NCBI GenBank assembly: GCA_001830475.1 | Contig: MIAC01000149.1 | Location: 763-13,759 of the forward strand | DNA length: 12,997 nt | Origin: Rhodospirillales bacterium RIFCSPLOWO2_12_FULL_67_15 | GTDB lineage: Bacteria; Pseudomonadota; Alphaproteobacteria; Rhodospirillales; 2-12-FULL-67-15 | Direction of reading: 5' to 3' | Part shown: piece after piece, positions 1 to 6,489 of the stretch | How the letters are laid out: each line of letters starts with the position of its first letter | How positions within the stretch are numbered: position 1 is the stretch's first letter | Position numbers and translations under genes: made by a program | The notes under the pieces: generated by a model | The model's input: the letters and a program-made list of their open reading frames with translations, nothing else | The model's database searches: none | What the model was told of the DNA's origin: nothing

Positions 1-638
1 GCGTGACCACCGGGCTGGCGTGGACCGAGGTTGGCGGCGAGATTCTCTCGATCGAGTCGGTCATGGTGCCGGGCAAGGGGCGCATGACCATCACCGGCAA
101 GCTCGGCGATGTCATGCAGGAATCGATCCAGGCCGCCAAGTCCTTCGTCCAGTCACGCGCGGTTCAGTTCGGGATCGTTCCCACCATCTTCACCAAGCGC
201 GACATCCACGTCCACGTCCCCGAAGGCGCCACGCCCAAGGACGGGCCTTCGGCCGGAGTCGCCATGGTCACCTCGATCGTGTCGGTGCTCACCGGAATTC
301 CGGTCCATCGTGATCTCGCCATGACCGGCGAGATCACGTTACGCGGCCGGGTGCTGCCCATCGGCGGCCTGAAGGAGAAGCTGCTCGCGGCGCTCCGCGG
401 CGGGCTCAAGACCGTGGTCATCCCGAAGGAGAACGAGAAGGACCTCGATGAAATCCCGGACAACGTCAAGCGCGGCCTCGCGATCGTGCCGGTGGCGACT
501 GTGGACGAAGTGCTATCCCGGGCCCTGGTCCGGCCGTTGACCCCGATCGAGTGGGACGAATCGGCCGAGGCCGATTCCCGCTCTGTCGCCGGCGAGAAGG
601 GGGAGGAAGACGACGTGGGCGGGGTGATTACGCACTAG
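1..638 (+). CDS. lon: ATP-dependent Lon protease, C-terminal proteolytic domain (5' truncated by window edge)
   Basis: This is the last 211 codons of Lon, the cytoplasmic AAA+ protease that degrades misfolded and short-lived regulatory proteins. The reading frame begins at base 3, and bases 1-2 are the end of a codon cut by the window. The visible part is the S16 peptidase domain. The catalytic Ser lies in PKDGPSAG (visible residue 83, codon 249-251) and the catalytic Lys is the second Lys of GGLKEK (visible residue 126). Their 43-residue spacing matches Ser679/Lys722 of E. coli Lon. The conserved segments [20 protein letters not shown] and [16 protein letters not shown] are intact. The acidic tail ending in VITH and the TAG stop look native rather than truncated. 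The ATPase and N-terminal domains lie upstream of the window. No clear T-tailed terminator follows. Identification is secure. Confidence 0.98.
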   Translation, partial: VTTGLAWTEVGGEILSIESVMVPGKGRMTITGKLGDVMQESIQAAKSFVQSRAVQFGIVPTIFTKRDIHVHVPEGATPKDGPSAGVAMVTSIVSVLTGIPVHRDLAMTGEITLRGRVLPIGGLKEKLLAALRGGLKTVVIPKENEKDLDEIPDNVKRGLAIVPVATVDEVLSRALVRPLTPIEWDESAEADSRSVAGEKGEEDDVGGVITH

Positions 639-664
639 CCGGCTGAAAAAGAATTCTCCGCTCC

Positions 665-691
665 AAACCCGCGGGTTTCGACCCTGAGGGT
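665..691. repeat. Inverted-repeat cluster after lon, possible weak terminator
   Basis: A perfect 14-base palindrome, AAACCCGCGGGTTT (665-678), is followed directly by ACCC-TGA-GGGT (681-691), so several alternative short hairpins can form 27 bases after the lon stop. There is no run of T after either arm, so this is not a standard intrinsic terminator. It could stabilise the lon mRNA 3' end or mark a Rho-dependent end. The role is inference. Confidence 0.35.
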
Positions 692-871
692 TTCGCTACG
701 CCATCGCAGGCAAGGGCGCACGGATACCCCAGACGCGCGCGGAAGGGGCGTTGGAAGTTCGATAACCCATTGGGGATATGAGATAAATCGATGCGGGCGG
801 CGAGAGACCTGCGGGCCATTCCGCGCCGCTCCACACCGTTCATGCCCCCCCCGCTCGTTTGAATTCGTCGC

Positions 872-900
872 ACCGCGGCCGGCTGGAATTTCCGGCCGGT
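872..900. repeat. Imperfect GC-rich hairpin upstream of the HU promoter
   Basis: ACCGCGGCCGG (872-882) and CCGGCCGGT (892-900) are complementary with a small bulge and enclose a nine-base loop, CTGGAATTT. The stem is very GC-rich but is followed by CTGTGAACAA rather than a T run. It sits about 44 bases upstream of the -35 element proposed for the HU gene, so it may end transcription arriving from lon or act in the upstream regulatory region. The structure is visible in the sequence; the function is unknown. Confidence 0.35.
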
Positions 901-943
901 CTGTGAACAACCCGGAAATCCGCGCGATTCGGCCCGTTCGGCG

Positions 944-973
944 TTGACCGGCTCGAAAAACACCCCTTAAGAT
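944..973 (+). promoter_or_regulatory. Sigma70-type promoter for the HU gene
   Basis: TTGACC (944-949) and TAAGAT (968-973) are separated by 18 bases, with five of six and four of six consensus matches. TTGAC is the strongly conserved -35 core of housekeeping promoters in Alphaproteobacteria. The predicted start is near base 980, giving a leader of roughly 75 bases to the HU ATG at 1054. A GATTC word (926-930), which fits the GANTC methylation motif of CcrM where that enzyme is present, lies just upstream. This is the best promoter-like sequence in the gap. Confidence 0.6.
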
Positions 974-1053
974 TTTGCTCCAAGGCCGACTGCGGCGACC
1001 CATCCCGGCCCTAGCCGGGCGAGCGCGCCGCAATTCAGCGGAAGGGGACTGCG

Positions 1054-1326
1054 ATGAACAAGGAAGACCTGATCGAAGCGCTTACAAATTCTGCGGGACT
1101 GACCAAGGCCGATTCGGGACGGGTGGTGGACAGCGTCATTGCCACCATCACCAAATCCCTGAGCAAAGGGGAGGAAGTACGTCTGGCCGGGTTTGGGGCC
1201 TTCGTCGTCACCAAGCGGGCGGCGAGCATGGGCCGCAATCCGAGAACCGGGGAAGCCATTCAAATCCCGGCTTCCAAGAACCCCAAGTTCCGTGCGGCCA
1301 AGGCGCTCAAAGACGCCGTAAACTGA
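1054..1326 (+). CDS. hupB: DNA-binding protein HU (HU-beta type)
   Basis: This 90-residue protein is the usual length for HU, the small dimeric nucleoid protein that bends DNA without strict sequence specificity. An N-terminal helical half (about 1-40, MNKEDLIEAL...) is followed by the beta-saddle with GFGAF (46-50). The DNA-binding arm contains GRNPRTGE, with the intercalating proline at residue 63, and the C-terminal helix is SKNPKFRAAKALKDAV. The ATG is preceded by a good Shine-Dalgarno sequence (GGAAGGGG, about 7 bases upstream). It is transcribed in the same direction as lon, with its own promoter at 944-973, an arrangement common in Proteobacteria. IHF subunits are related but slightly longer, with different arm sequences, so HU is the better call. 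The hupB symbol follows the lon linkage. Confidence 0.97.
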   Translation: MNKEDLIEALTNSAGLTKADSGRVVDSVIATITKSLSKGEEVRLAGFGAFVVTKRAASMGRNPRTGEAIQIPASKNPKFRAAKALKDAVN

Positions 1327-1355
1327 CCTGTCCCGTCCCTTCCCGATGACGGCGG

Positions 1356-1373
1356 CGGGCGGTTGGGAACCGC
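1356..1373 (+). repeat. Hairpin between hupB and tRNA-Val that copies the tRNA 5' end
   Basis: GCGGTT (1359-1364), loop GGG and AACCGC (1368-1373) form a perfect six-pair hairpin 33 bases after the hupB stop and eight bases before tRNA-Val. The nine bases CGGGCGGTT at 1356-1364 recur at 1381-1389, where they form the first strand of the tRNA acceptor stem. The AACCGC arm could therefore pair with either copy. There is no T tract, so it is a poor terminator. It may be the 3' end structure of hup mRNA or part of a pre-tRNA leader. The function is inferred. Confidence 0.4.
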
Positions 1374-1381
1374 GGACGTTC

Positions 1382-1457
1382 GGGCGGTTAGCTCAGTTGG
1401 TAGAGCGCCTCGTTTACACCGAGGAGGGCGGCGGTTCGAGCCCGTCACCGCCTACCA
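1382..1457 (+). tRNA. tRNA-Val (anticodon UAC)
   Basis: The 76-base gene folds into a full cloverleaf. The acceptor strand is GGGCGGT (1382-1388), and the D arm is GCTC/GAGC. The anticodon stem CCTCG/CGAGG encloses loop TTTACAC with anticodon TAC at 1415-1417. The T stem GGCGG/CCGTC encloses TTCGAGC. The 3' acceptor strand ACCGCCT is followed by A73 and an encoded CCA (1455-1457). A73 and the UAC anticodon agree with valine identity. One oddity is that the first acceptor pair is G1-U72 rather than G1-C72. No promoter of its own is evident in the 55 bases after hupB, so it may be co-transcribed with hupB and released by processing. Confidence 0.97.
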
Positions 1458-1512
1458 CTTGACGGCCCGTGCCGCGTCGGCGCCGGCGACAGCCGTATGC
1501 GCACCCCATTCC

Positions 1513-1540
1513 TTGACTTGCCGGGGGTGGTGGATTACAT
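1513..1540 (+). promoter_or_regulatory. Promoter candidate for tRNA-Asp
   Basis: TTGACT (1513-1518) and TTACAT (1535-1540) are separated by 16 bases. The expected start near 1547 would give a leader of about 30 bases before the tRNA. The DNA between the -10 and the start is GC-rich (CGAGGCC), and a perfect palindrome CCCGCGCGGG (1550-1559) follows. GC-rich discriminators are a known feature of stringently controlled stable-RNA promoters in Proteobacteria. Applying that here is inference. Confidence 0.5.
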
Positions 1541-1577
1541 CGAGGCCCTCCCGCGCGGGGGTGCTTGTCCACGCATC

Positions 1578-1655
1578 GGGGGTGTAGCTCAGTTGGTTTA
1601 GAGCGCCGCCCTGTCACGGCGGAGGCCGCGGGTTCGAGTCCCGTCACTCCCGCCA
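1578..1655 (+). tRNA. tRNA-Asp (anticodon GUC)
   Basis: A complete cloverleaf of 78 bases is present. The acceptor GGGGGTG (1578-1584) pairs with CACTCCC (1645-1651) through one G4-U69 wobble. The anticodon stem CCGCC/GGCGG encloses loop CTGTCAC with anticodon GTC at 1613-1615. The T stem GCGGG/CCCGT encloses TTCGAGT. Discriminator G73 and an encoded CCA (1653-1655) end the gene. G73 and GUC are aspartate identity elements. The D loop (AGTTGGTTTA) carries one T more than the commoner 77-base form. A plausible promoter lies upstream at 1513-1540. No T-tailed terminator separates it from the nuo leader. Confidence 0.97.
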
Positions 1656-1708
1656 TATCCCCGTTCACCCTACTTTGTACTGTCCGGTTACTGCGTCTAC
1701 GCTCCGCG

Positions 1709-1727
1709 CCTGATTCCCATTATCAGG
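1709..1727. promoter_or_regulatory. Spaced palindrome upstream of the nuo promoter
   Basis: CCTGAT (1709-1714) and ATCAGG (1722-1727) are perfect inverted copies around a seven-base spacer. The site lies 28 bases upstream of the proposed nuo -35 element and 54 bases after tRNA-Asp. A dyad of this size could bind a dimeric regulator of nuo, or form a weak hairpin ending tRNA-Asp transcription, although no T run follows. It does not match the FNR-type TTGAT-N4-ATCAA box. It includes a GATTC (1712-1716) methylation-type word. Confidence 0.3.
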
Positions 1728-1754
1728 TAAAGGGTTGCGCGCACCCCGTCGCCA

Positions 1755-1783
1755 TTGAAGCGGCTTCGCGGCTCGCCTAGACT
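1755..1783 (+). promoter_or_regulatory. Promoter candidate for the nuo operon
   Basis: TTGAAG (1755-1760) and TAGACT (1778-1783) are separated by exactly 17 bases, each with four of six consensus matches. The predicted start near 1790 leaves a leader of about 75 bases before nuoA. A weaker alternative, TTGTAC (1675-1680) with TACGCT (1698-1703), also has 17-base spacing. No other promoter-like element was noted between nuoA and nuoL, whose junctions are all short or overlapping. That suggests one long transcript. Confidence 0.45.
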
Positions 1784-1810
1784 GTGGCTGCCGGCGGGTA
1801 CGGCAATAAA

Positions 1811-1846
1811 CCCTTCGAGGGGCAAGGGCGGGCGCCTGCCGGCCCC
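1811..1846 (+). promoter_or_regulatory. GC-rich stem-loop in the nuoA leader
   Basis: GGGGC (1819-1823) pairs with GCCCC (1842-1846). Inside it, 1827-1831 pairs with 1836-1840 around a four-base loop, giving a roughly ten-pair stem that ends ten bases before the Shine-Dalgarno sequence GGGAG (1856-1860). A competing small hairpin, CCCT (1811-1814) with AGGG (1818-1821), shares bases with the large one. The two folds exclude each other. Whether this controls nuo translation is unknown. Confidence 0.3.
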
Positions 1847-1865
1847 TGCGAAAATGGGAGCTGGA

Positions 1866-2231
1866 ATGGACTCGCTGCTCGCCAATTACCTGCCGATCCT
1901 GATTTTTCTCGGCATCGCCGTCGCGATCGCGGGTATCGCGGTCTTGGCCTCGCTCATCGTCGCCCGCCAGCGGCCCGATGCGGAAAAGGCCGCCGCCTAC
2001 GAATGCGGCTTCGACGCCTTCAACAACGCTCGCCACAAGTTCGACGTCCGCTTCTATCTGGTCGCTATTCTCTTCATCATCTTCGATCTCGAGGTCGCCT
2101 TTCTGTTCCCATGGGCGGTGGCGCTCGGCAAGATCGGGCTCTTCGGTTTCTGGTCGATGATGATCTTCCTCGCCGTTCTTACGGTCGGATTTATCTACGA
2201 ATGGCGGAAAGGGGCGCTGGAATGGGAGTGA
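1866..2231 (+). CDS. nuoA: NADH-quinone oxidoreductase subunit A
   Basis: NuoA (ND3 homologue) is a 121-residue inner-membrane subunit at the junction of the quinone-reducing arm and the proton-pumping arm of complex I. Three membrane segments can be read, at about 9-32, 65-85 and 93-113. The loop YECGFDAF (45-52) carries Cys47, the counterpart of the ND3 loop cysteine whose accessibility reports the active/deactive transition in mitochondria. [12 protein letters not shown] holds the conserved acidic residues Asp74 and Glu76. I chose ATG 1866 because GGGAG lies five bases upstream and the protein then starts like other family members. An in-frame ATG at 1854 would add four residues, and a longer frame from 1755 overlaps the promoter. 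It is the first gene of the operon and overlaps nuoB by ten bases. Confidence 0.95.
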   Translation: MDSLLANYLPILIFLGIAVAIAGIAVLASLIVARQRPDAEKAAAYECGFDAFNNARHKFDVRFYLVAILFIIFDLEVAFLFPWAVALGKIGLFGFWSMMIFLAVLTVGFIYEWRKGALEWE

Positions 2232-2764
2232 TCGTATCGCCGCCAGCGGCAATTCCGCCGGGTGTCACCCAGGATCCCGCCCTGGAGCGCGTCATTGGCG
2301 AGCTTACCGACAAGGGCTTCGTGCTCGCCAACGTGGACCGCCTCGTCAATTGGGCGCGGACCGGGTCGCTTTGGCCGATGACCTTCGGTCTCGCCTGCTG
2401 CGCGGTGGAGATGATCCACGCCTACATGAGCCGTTACGACCTGGATCGTTTCGGCGTGGTCCCGCGGGGAAGCCCGCGCCAGTCCGACGTCATCATCGTC
2501 GCCGGAACGCTGACCAACAAAATGGCCCCCGCGTTTCGCCGGGTCTACGACCAGATGGCCGAACCGCGCTGGGTGATCTCGATGGGATCCTGCGCCAACG
2601 GCGGCGGTTATTACCACTATTCCTATTCGGTCGTGCGCGGCTGCGACCGCGTCGTGCCGGTGGACGTGTACGTGCCGGGATGTCCGCCGACCGCGGAGGC
2701 GCTGGTCTACGGCATCCTGCAGCTGCAAAAGAAAATCCGCAGAACGGGAACGCTCTGGCGCTAG
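2222..2764 (+). CDS. nuoB: NADH-quinone oxidoreductase subunit B (cluster N2)
   Basis: NuoB (PSST homologue) is a 180-residue peripheral-arm subunit. It holds [4Fe-4S] cluster N2, the last carrier before ubiquinone. The four expected ligands are present: tandem Cys59-Cys60 in [10 protein letters not shown], Cys124 in MGSCANGGG and Cys154 in [10 protein letters not shown]. The amphipathic region after the tandem cysteines ([13 protein letters not shown]) and the segment [20 protein letters not shown] are typical of the family. The ATG lies inside the end of nuoA, so the two genes overlap by ten bases and are probably translationally coupled. GGAAAGGGG about five bases upstream serves as ribosome binding site. 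Length is usual for Alphaproteobacteria. Confidence 0.97.
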   Translation: MGVIVSPPAAIPPGVTQDPALERVIGELTDKGFVLANVDRLVNWARTGSLWPMTFGLACCAVEMIHAYMSRYDLDRFGVVPRGSPRQSDVIIVAGTLTNKMAPAFRRVYDQMAEPRWVISMGSCANGGGYYHYSYSVVRGCDRVVPVDVYVPGCPPTAEALVYGILQLQKKIRRTGTLWR

Positions 2765-2787
2765 CCGCCGGCGGGAGAGTGAAGGCG

Positions 2788-3390
2788 ATGGACCTGGCTC
2801 TCAAGGACCTTGGCGAGTACGTCACGGCCGCCCTGCCCAACGAGATTCTCGACGCGACGACGGCGCACGACGAGCTCGCGTTCACCGTTCACCGCGACGC
2901 CGTGCTCAAGGTCCTGAAATTCCTGCGTGACGACGCCAATTGCCAGTTCAAGCAACTGATGGACGTCTGCGGCGTGGACTATCCGGGACGCGAGAAGCGT
3001 TTCGATGTCGTTTATAACCTTCTCAGCCTCGTGCATAACGTGCGCGCTCGAGTCAAGCTGGAAACCGACGAAACATCGCCGGTCCCTTCCGCCGCCGGTA
3101 TTTTTTCCAGTGCCGCGTGGTGGGAACGCGAAGCGTGGGACATGTATGGCATCGTGTTCGCCGACCACCCCGATCTGCGCCGGATCCTCACCGATTACGG
3201 CTTCGACGGTCACCCCCTGCGCAAGGATTTCCCGCTCACCGGCTACGTCGAGGTCCGCTACGACGACGAGCAGAAACGCGTGGTCTACGAGCCGGTCAAA
3301 CTCACCCAGGAATTCCGCACCTTCGATTTCCTGAGCCCTTGGGAAGGCGCGCCGCGTCTGCCCGGCGACGAGAAGGCGACCAAGAGCTAA
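2788..3390 (+). CDS. nuoC: NADH-quinone oxidoreductase subunit C
   Basis: NuoC (30 kDa subunit homologue), 200 residues, is a peripheral-arm scaffold protein without redox centres that packs against NuoD and NuoB near the quinone site. The family signature [11 protein letters not shown] and the downstream [13 protein letters not shown] are intact. The C-terminal part [12 protein letters not shown] is the conserved end. The ATG at 2788 follows GGGAG (2773-2777) with a ten-base spacer. An in-frame GTG at 2779 is too close to that site and would add only three residues. nuoC and nuoD are separate genes here, as in Alphaproteobacteria and mitochondria, not fused as in E. coli. Confidence 0.96.
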   Translation: MDLALKDLGEYVTAALPNEILDATTAHDELAFTVHRDAVLKVLKFLRDDANCQFKQLMDVCGVDYPGREKRFDVVYNLLSLVHNVRARVKLETDETSPVPSAAGIFSSAAWWEREAWDMYGIVFADHPDLRRILTDYGFDGHPLRKDFPLTGYVEVRYDDEQKRVVYEPVKLTQEFRTFDFLSPWEGAPRLPGDEKATKS

Positions 3391-3399
3391 CGCCCGTTC

Positions 3400-4578
3400 A
3401 TGGCCGAAACCCGCATCCGCAATTTCAACCTCAACTTCGGCCCGCAACACCCCGCGGCGCACGGCGTGCTGCGCCTCGTGCTGGAGATGGACGGCGAAGT
3501 GATCGAGCGCGCCGACCCTCACATCGGCCTCCTGCACCGCGGGACCGAAAAGCTGATCGAGTACAAGAGCTATCTCCAGGCGGTGCCGTACTTTGATCGC
3601 CTCGACTACGTCGCGCCGCAGAACCAGGAACATGCGTTCGCGCTGGCGGTGGAAAAGCTGCTCGGTATTTCGCCGCCGCCGCGTGGCAAGTATATCCGCG
3701 TTTTGTACGCCGAGATCGGTCGCATCCTCAACCACATCCTCAACGTCTGCTCCTACGCCATGGACGTGGGCGCGATGACGCCGATGCTGTGGATGTTCGA
3801 GGAGCGCGAGCGGTTGATGGAATTCTGCGAGCGCGCGTCCGGCGCGCGCCTGCACATGGCCTATTTCCGCCCCGGCGGCGTGGCGCGCGATCTCCCCGTC
3901 GGGCTGGTGGAGGACATCCACGCCTGGAACGAGCGATTCCCCAAGGCGATTGACGACTGCGAGACGCTGCTGACCGAGAATCGCATTTTCAAGCAGCGCA
4001 CCGTGAACATCGGCCGCATCGGTCCCGAGGACGCCCTCGACTGGGGCTTTTCCGGCCCGAATTTGCGCGCCTGCGGGTTCGCCTGGGATTTGCGCAAGGC
4101 GCAGCCCTACGACGCTTACGCCGAGATGGATTTCGACGTGCCGGTCGGCAAGAACGGCGACTGTTACGACCGCTATCTCATCCGGATGTACGAGATGCGC
4201 GAAAGCGTGAAGATCATCCGCCAATGCCTGGAACGGATGCCCCCGGGCCGGGTCATGACCGACGACCGTAAGATTTCGCCCCCGCCGCGCGGCGACATGA
4301 AGGGTTCGATGGAGGACTTGATCCATCACTTCAAGCTCTACACCGAGGGCTATCACGTTCCCGCCGGCGAGACTTACACCGTGGTCGAGGCGCCCAAGGG
4401 CGAGTTCGGCGTTTACCTCGTTTCCGACGGCACCAACCGCCCGTACCGGTGCAAGATCCGCGCGCCCGGATTCGCTCACCTGCAGGCGCTGGAATTTCTT
4501 TCGCGCGGGCACATGCTCGCCGACGTGGTCGCCAACATCGGCTCCATCGATATCGTTTTCGGGGAGATCGACCGATGA
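3400..4578 (+). CDS. nuoD: NADH-quinone oxidoreductase subunit D (quinone-site subunit)
   Basis: NuoD (49 kDa homologue), 392 residues, forms most of the ubiquinone pocket together with NuoB and is related to the large subunit of NiFe hydrogenases. The N-terminal motif [14 protein letters not shown] carries His21, and Tyr70 lies in FDRLDYVAP. Their 49-residue spacing equals that of the quinone headgroup ligands His38/Tyr87 in Thermus Nqo4. The nickel-binding cysteines of hydrogenases are not present, as expected. RAPGFAHLQ and the C-terminal [13 protein letters not shown] are characteristic. The ATG is nine bases after the nuoC stop and has no clear Shine-Dalgarno sequence, so re-initiation after nuoC is likely. 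The stop overlaps the nuoE start as ATGA. Confidence 0.97.
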   Translation: MAETRIRNFNLNFGPQHPAAHGVLRLVLEMDGEVIERADPHIGLLHRGTEKLIEYKSYLQAVPYFDRLDYVAPQNQEHAFALAVEKLLGISPPPRGKYIRVLYAEIGRILNHILNVCSYAMDVGAMTPMLWMFEERERLMEFCERASGARLHMAYFRPGGVARDLPVGLVEDIHAWNERFPKAIDDCETLLTENRIFKQRTVNIGRIGPEDALDWGFSGPNLRACGFAWDLRKAQPYDAYAEMDFDVPVGKNGDCYDRYLIRMYEMRESVKIIRQCLERMPPGRVMTDDRKISPPPRGDMKGSMEDLIHHFKLYTEGYHVPAGETYTVVEAPKGEFGVYLVSDGTNRPYRCKIRAPGFAHLQALEFLSRGHMLADVVANIGSIDIVFGEIDR

Positions 4579-5171
4579 GCGGCGCGCCCTTCGCCTTCGA
4601 CCCCGAGAACCTCCGGCGGGCGGAAGCGATCATCGTCAAGTATCCCGCCGGCCGGCAGGCGAGCGCGGTCATGCCGCTGTTGGATATCGCCCAGCGTCAA
4701 GGCGGCGGCTGGCTTACGCAAGCGGCGATGGATTACATCGCCGATTATCTCCAGATGCCGCCGATCCGGGTTTACGAAGTGGCGTCCTTCTACACCATGT
4801 ACAACCTGAAACCGGTCGGCCGGCACCATGTCCAGGTCTGCACCAATCTGCCGTGCTGGCTGCGCGGCTCGGACGTGGTCGCGGAAACCTGCCGGCGGAC
4901 CCTCGGCATCGGCTTCGGCGAGACTTCGGCCGACGGCCAGTTCACCCTGAGCGAGGTCGAATGTCTCGGCGCCTGCGTCAACGCCCCGATGATGCAGATC
5001 GACGACGATTACTACGAGGACCTCGACCCGGACACGACCCGCGCGGTGCTGGCCGTCCTCAAGCAAGGCGGAAAGCCGAAGACCGGCTCGCAAATGGGGC
5101 GCCGGAGCTGCGAGCCGAAGAACGGCCTGACCGTGCTTAAGGACACCCTGCCCAAAGGCAAAAAGAAGTAA
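4575..5171 (+). CDS. nuoE: NADH-quinone oxidoreductase subunit E ([2Fe-2S] N1a)
   Basis: NuoE (24 kDa homologue), 198 residues, is a thioredoxin-fold subunit of the NADH dehydrogenase module. It carries [2Fe-2S] cluster N1a near the FMN. The ligands Cys89 and Cys94 (VCTNLPC) and Cys130 and Cys134 (CLGAC) have the expected spacings of four and three residues. The N-terminal helical domain contains the typical [12 protein letters not shown] and [11 protein letters not shown]-terminal extension from about 165 contains [14 protein letters not shown]. It resembles the tail of mitochondrial NDUFV2 and is absent from short E. coli-type NuoE. The last residues are lysine-rich. The ATG at 4575 overlaps the nuoD stop by four bases, which implies coupled translation. 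Confidence 0.96.
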   Translation: MSGAPFAFDPENLRRAEAIIVKYPAGRQASAVMPLLDIAQRQGGGWLTQAAMDYIADYLQMPPIRVYEVASFYTMYNLKPVGRHHVQVCTNLPCWLRGSDVVAETCRRTLGIGFGETSADGQFTLSEVECLGACVNAPMMQIDDDYYEDLDPDTTRAVLAVLKQGGKPKTGSQMGRRSCEPKNGLTVLKDTLPKGKKK

Positions 5172-5177
5172 CCGGCG

Positions 5178-6467
5178 ATGTTGCAGGACAAAGACCGCAT
5201 CTTCACGAATATCTACGGCATCGCCGACGTCGGGCTCGCCGGCGCCCGCGCCCGCGGCGACTGGAACGGGACCCAGGAGATTCTCGCCCGGGGCCGCGAG
5301 GCGATCGTCGACGCGATCAAGCGGTCGGGCCTGCGCGGCCGCGGCGGCGCCGGTTTCGGCACCGGCATGAAGTGGTCCTTTATGCCGAAGGAAGTCGGCG
5401 CCCGGCCGCACTTTCTGGTCGTCAACGCCGACGAAGGCGAACCCGGCACCTGCAAGGACCGCGAAATCCTCCGTCACGAACCCCATAAATTGATCGAAGG
5501 CGCGCTGATCGCTTCCTTCGCCGTCGGGGCGCACGCGAGCTACTGCTATGTGCGCGGCGAATTCCTCCGCGAGGCGGAGGCGCTGCAACAGGCCGCCGAC
5601 GAAGCCCGTGCCGCCGGGCTCATCGGCCCGAACGCTTGCGGTTCGGGATGGGACTTCGAATTCCATATCCACCTCGGCGCCGGCGCCTACATCTGCGGCG
5701 AGGAATCGGCGCTGATCGAAAGCCTCGAAGGCAGGAAAGGCCAACCCCGCCTCAAACCGCCATTTCCCGCCAATGTCGGCCTCTACGGCTGCCCGACCAC
5801 GGTCAACAACGCGGAAAGCATCGCAGTCGCGCCAACCATCCTGCGCCGCGGGCCCGAGTGGTTCTCCGCCATCGGCCGGCCCAACAACGTCGGCACCAAG
5901 CTCTTCAACATCTCCGGCCACGTCAATAATCCGTGCACGGTTGAGGAGGAGATGGGAATTCCCTTGAAGGAGCTGATCGAGACGCACGCGGGCGGCGTGC
6001 GCGGCGGTTGGGATAACCTGCTCGCCGTGATTCCCGGCGGCTCGTCGGTGCCGCTGATCCCCAAGTCCATATGCGACACCGTGCGGATGGATTTCGATTC
6101 CTTGCGCGAGGTGAAGTCCGGCCTCGGCACCGGGGCTTTGATCGTCATGGACAAGTCCACCGACGTGATCCGCGCCATCGCGCGGCTGTCGCGCTTCTAC
6201 AAGCATGAAAGCTGCGGCCAGTGCACGCCGTGCCGCGAAGGCACCGGCTGGCTCGCCCGGATGATGGAGCGCATGGCGCGCGGCGACGCTTCGCCCGGGG
6301 AGATCGGCGTGCTGGAACAGGTCACCCGTCAGGTCGAGGGCAACACCATCTGCGCGCTGGCGGATGCCGCCGCCTGGCCGGTGCAGGGACTGCTGCGTCA
6401 CTTCCGTCCCGAGTTGGAACGCCGAATCGCCGAAGCCCAGGCCCGCAAGTCGGGCCGGGCGGCGTGA
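5178..6467 (+). CDS. nuoF: NADH-quinone oxidoreductase subunit F (NADH/FMN site, cluster N3)
   Basis: NuoF (51 kDa homologue), 429 residues, binds NADH and FMN and passes electrons to [4Fe-4S] cluster N3. The FMN/NADH glycine-rich loop GRGGAGF is at 54-60, [14 protein letters not shown] at about 83-96, and [17 protein letters not shown] at about 169-185. The N3 ligands are Cys346, Cys349 and Cys352 in [11 protein letters not shown], plus Cys392 in [14 protein letters not shown]. Length and order match alphaproteobacterial NuoF. The ATG is six bases after the nuoE stop. The purine-rich AAAAAGAAG at the end of nuoE is a weak ribosome binding site, so coupling to nuoE is plausible. No extra small genes lie between nuoE and nuoF, unlike the nuo operons of some Rhodobacter relatives. 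Confidence 0.97.
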   Translation: MLQDKDRIFTNIYGIADVGLAGARARGDWNGTQEILARGREAIVDAIKRSGLRGRGGAGFGTGMKWSFMPKEVGARPHFLVVNADEGEPGTCKDREILRHEPHKLIEGALIASFAVGAHASYCYVRGEFLREAEALQQAADEARAAGLIGPNACGSGWDFEFHIHLGAGAYICGEESALIESLEGRKGQPRLKPPFPANVGLYGCPTTVNNAESIAVAPTILRRGPEWFSAIGRPNNVGTKLFNISGHVNNPCTVEEEMGIPLKELIETHAGGVRGGWDNLLAVIPGGSSVPLIPKSICDTVRMDFDSLREVKSGLGTGALIVMDKSTDVIRAIARLSRFYKHESCGQCTPCREGTGWLARMMERMARGDASPGEIGVLEQVTRQVEGNTICALADAAAWPVQGLLRHFRPELERRIAEAQARKSGRAA

Positions 6468-6489
6468 GGGGAGGGGAGAGCGAACCATC

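Larger units (their letters stand above)
639..1053. other. lon-hup intergenic region, no convincing gene
   Basis: This 415-base gap has no convincing coding sequence. It holds an inverted-repeat cluster just after lon, a somewhat AT-richer patch around 760-790 with three GATA words, an eight-C run at 845-852, a GC-rich imperfect hairpin at 872-900, and the HU promoter at 944-973. The only short plus-strand frame with an ATG that I considered (791-862, 23 codons) lacks a good ribosome binding site and a recognisable product. The stretch is long for a gap between two housekeeping genes in such a compact region, so a small RNA or a degenerate repeat copy is possible, but nothing seen here proves either. 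Confidence 0.6.

Noticed and set aside
791..862. 23-codon plus-strand frame in the lon-hup gap
   Set aside because: There is no good Shine-Dalgarno sequence and no known small protein match. It spans the eight-C run.
639..947. The lon reading frame stays open for about 100 codons after its TAG stop, suggesting read-through or a frameshifted longer Lon
   Set aside because: The protein before the stop ends like other alphaproteobacterial Lon proteins, and the downstream translation has no Lon-like content. An open frame of this size is expected by chance at this GC content.
628..963. 111-codon minus-strand frame in the lon-hup gap
   Set aside because: Its start has no properly spaced ribosome binding site, it overlaps the hupB promoter and the lon end, and the product is not recognisable.
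1459..1464. TTGACG right after tRNA-Val as a -35 element
   Set aside because: No -10-like hexamer occurs 16-18 bases downstream, where the DNA is GCGCCGGCG-rich. The TTGACT at 1513 is better placed.
1414..1668. Minus-strand frame across both tRNA genes, with a product containing GLEPAASAVTGRRSKPTE
   Set aside because: This is the familiar spurious translation of antisense tRNA sequence, often mis-annotated as a hypothetical protein.
2761..4512. 583-codon open frame on the minus strand opposite nuoC and nuoD
   Set aside because: The plus strand encodes clear Nuo proteins here. Long antisense frames are common in GC-rich coding DNA because codon choice avoids antisense stops. The translation is low-complexity and unlike any family I know.
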